A stretch of 64,000 nt of DNA from Heterobilharzia americana (taxonomy: Eukaryota; Platyhelminthes; Trematoda; Strigeidida; Schistosomatidae), in NCBI GenBank assembly GCA_944470555.2, contig OX104130.1, positions 45,727,491 to 45,791,490 of the forward strand, read 5' to 3'. The notes below the pieces were generated by a model. That model saw nothing but the letters and a program-made list of their open reading frames with translations. It was not told the DNA's origin and did not search any database. Position 1 is the stretch's first letter. Every line of letters begins with the position of its first letter. Made by a program: the position numbers and the translations under genes. Below, piece after piece: positions 62,975 through 64,000 of this stretch.

Positions 62975-64000
62975 AGTGATTCAAACAGTGTTAGTGGTCC
63001 CTCTGACCTTGCTTGGATGCCTAAGTTTTCTCGAGACGAGCATGTCAAGTTGTAGTGCCCGTAGAACAGAAGTTGTACTATGTCACTGAACTGTTGGAAA
63101 AGAGGCTAGAGGATTGTCTTTCAGGCTACTAGTTTAATCTTCAAGATCTTAGTAAGCTTTGTAGGTGTCGTCACACGTCGGACTCTGTGTTGGAACGTGG
63201 CCTCTTTTCAAATATCGGCTGTTGTCAAAACAGCGCATGAGGACTACTCTTCCCAGCTCCGTGCGATCGACATCCAAGTCTTATGGTCTTGACTTCAATA
63301 ATGTTAAGTGCAAAAGCACATATTTAACAGGTCTTTAGTACAGGCTCAAGGAAAATCATGATATCAAAGTGTAATGACATTCTGTTGAGTCCAGTATTAA
63401 GGAGATGTGAAAACGAAATGCGTCTCGCCTCATACAACAGGAGTAGTTGTGGCTACAGCATCAGGCAGCAGGCGGTCATCACTTACTGAAGTCTGGATCG
63501 ACTCCAGGCGAAAAATGAAACCACAATTAATTTGTCTGTCACTTATGAAGAGTAAAGTATTCTTGAGATGTATTTATCTCAGAATCTTTATTTAGTATTT
63601 TAACTACAGCCTGAGAGAGTCCTGAATAAATAGATTTATAAAAATTTTGTTTTGGATTTCTGATGTTAATACTGTTGTCTTTTATAGATGATATCGCAAG
63701 TTGTTAACAATTACAGAATAACTTGAGGGTTCCTACTTTTCTGTATCTGCCTATGTCTGTGTCAAAAAGAAAACAGAATTCGACAAAAGTGTACAAATCA
63801 CTTAGACACATATTGAATGATTCAGTTGTTATTATTTTTTACATATTTAACCAACAACGTATGAATGATTACGTCTAAAATCCGAGAAAGTAATTACTTA
63901 AAATATGATGTTCGTAGATAGATGAAGTAACTAGCATTTCATTTGTTCTACCATTATTTAAATAAAGTTCCCAGTATAAATCTGATTCAAAGAAAAAATT
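62975..64000. other. No recognisable feature
   Basis: The stretch 63000-63520 has more balanced composition than its surroundings and may be a repeat remnant, but no motif identifies it. The rest is AT-rich. Confidence 0.35.

Noticed and set aside
1..64000. CRISPR arrays, rRNA genes, prokaryotic operons, spliced-leader gene
   Set aside because: No regularly spaced repeats, no conserved rRNA segments, no closely packed long frames, and no match to the schistosome spliced-leader sequence was seen.

Overview
The window is AT-rich nuclear DNA from a flatworm, most likely a schistosome or a close digenean relative. This rests on four things seen in the sequence: (1) a tRNA-promoter SINE that carries a hammerhead ribozyme of the Smα type; (2) several decayed RTE/SR2-like LINE copies; (3) CR1-like and Penelope-like remnants; (4) a gene model with a 44-bp intron next to a 3.2-kb intron, the small-and-large intron pattern known from schistosomes. 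I see no bacterial-style operons, CRISPR arrays or rRNA. Species cannot be fixed from this window alone.

Layout. 1-1464: 5' half of RTE copy A (minus strand), interrupted by a hairpin-forming insert. 1465-10398: gene-poor, with an unclassified repeat-like block near 2.1-2.6 kb and a small inverted-repeat element at 8.6 kb. 10399-13770: RTE copy B (minus), nearly full length but broken. 14340-14530: hammerhead SINE. 20719-24852: the only convincing host gene model, five exons on the plus strand, encoding a small membrane protein I cannot name. 26041-26083: a second hammerhead-like motif. 28157-28641: an inverted pair of tRNA-like repeat units. 34000-34345: another tRNA-derived SINE (minus). 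41806-54726: possible minus-strand exons at 41.8, 50.7 and 54.6 kb, with two Penelope-like fragments (43.4 and 52.6 kb) and RTE copy C (45594-48900). 54985-57420: CR1-like LINE (plus). 57441-60168: RTE copy D (minus), 5' truncated. The rest is intergenic or intronic DNA without recognisable content.

How it fits together. The window is mainly a record of retroelement activity in sparsely coding DNA. The four RTE copies share one strand and are mosaics of one another. Copies C and D are identical over 670 bp with sharp edges, although their 3' halves look only about three-quarters identical by eye. Copies A and C share a high-identity 5' block and the same frameshift in the endonuclease. This points to gene conversion or template switching between copies, or to an assembly error. 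Two small elements carry self-cleaving ribozyme-like folds, and three carry tRNA-like pol III promoter boxes. All percentages here are estimates by eye from aligned stretches, not computed values.
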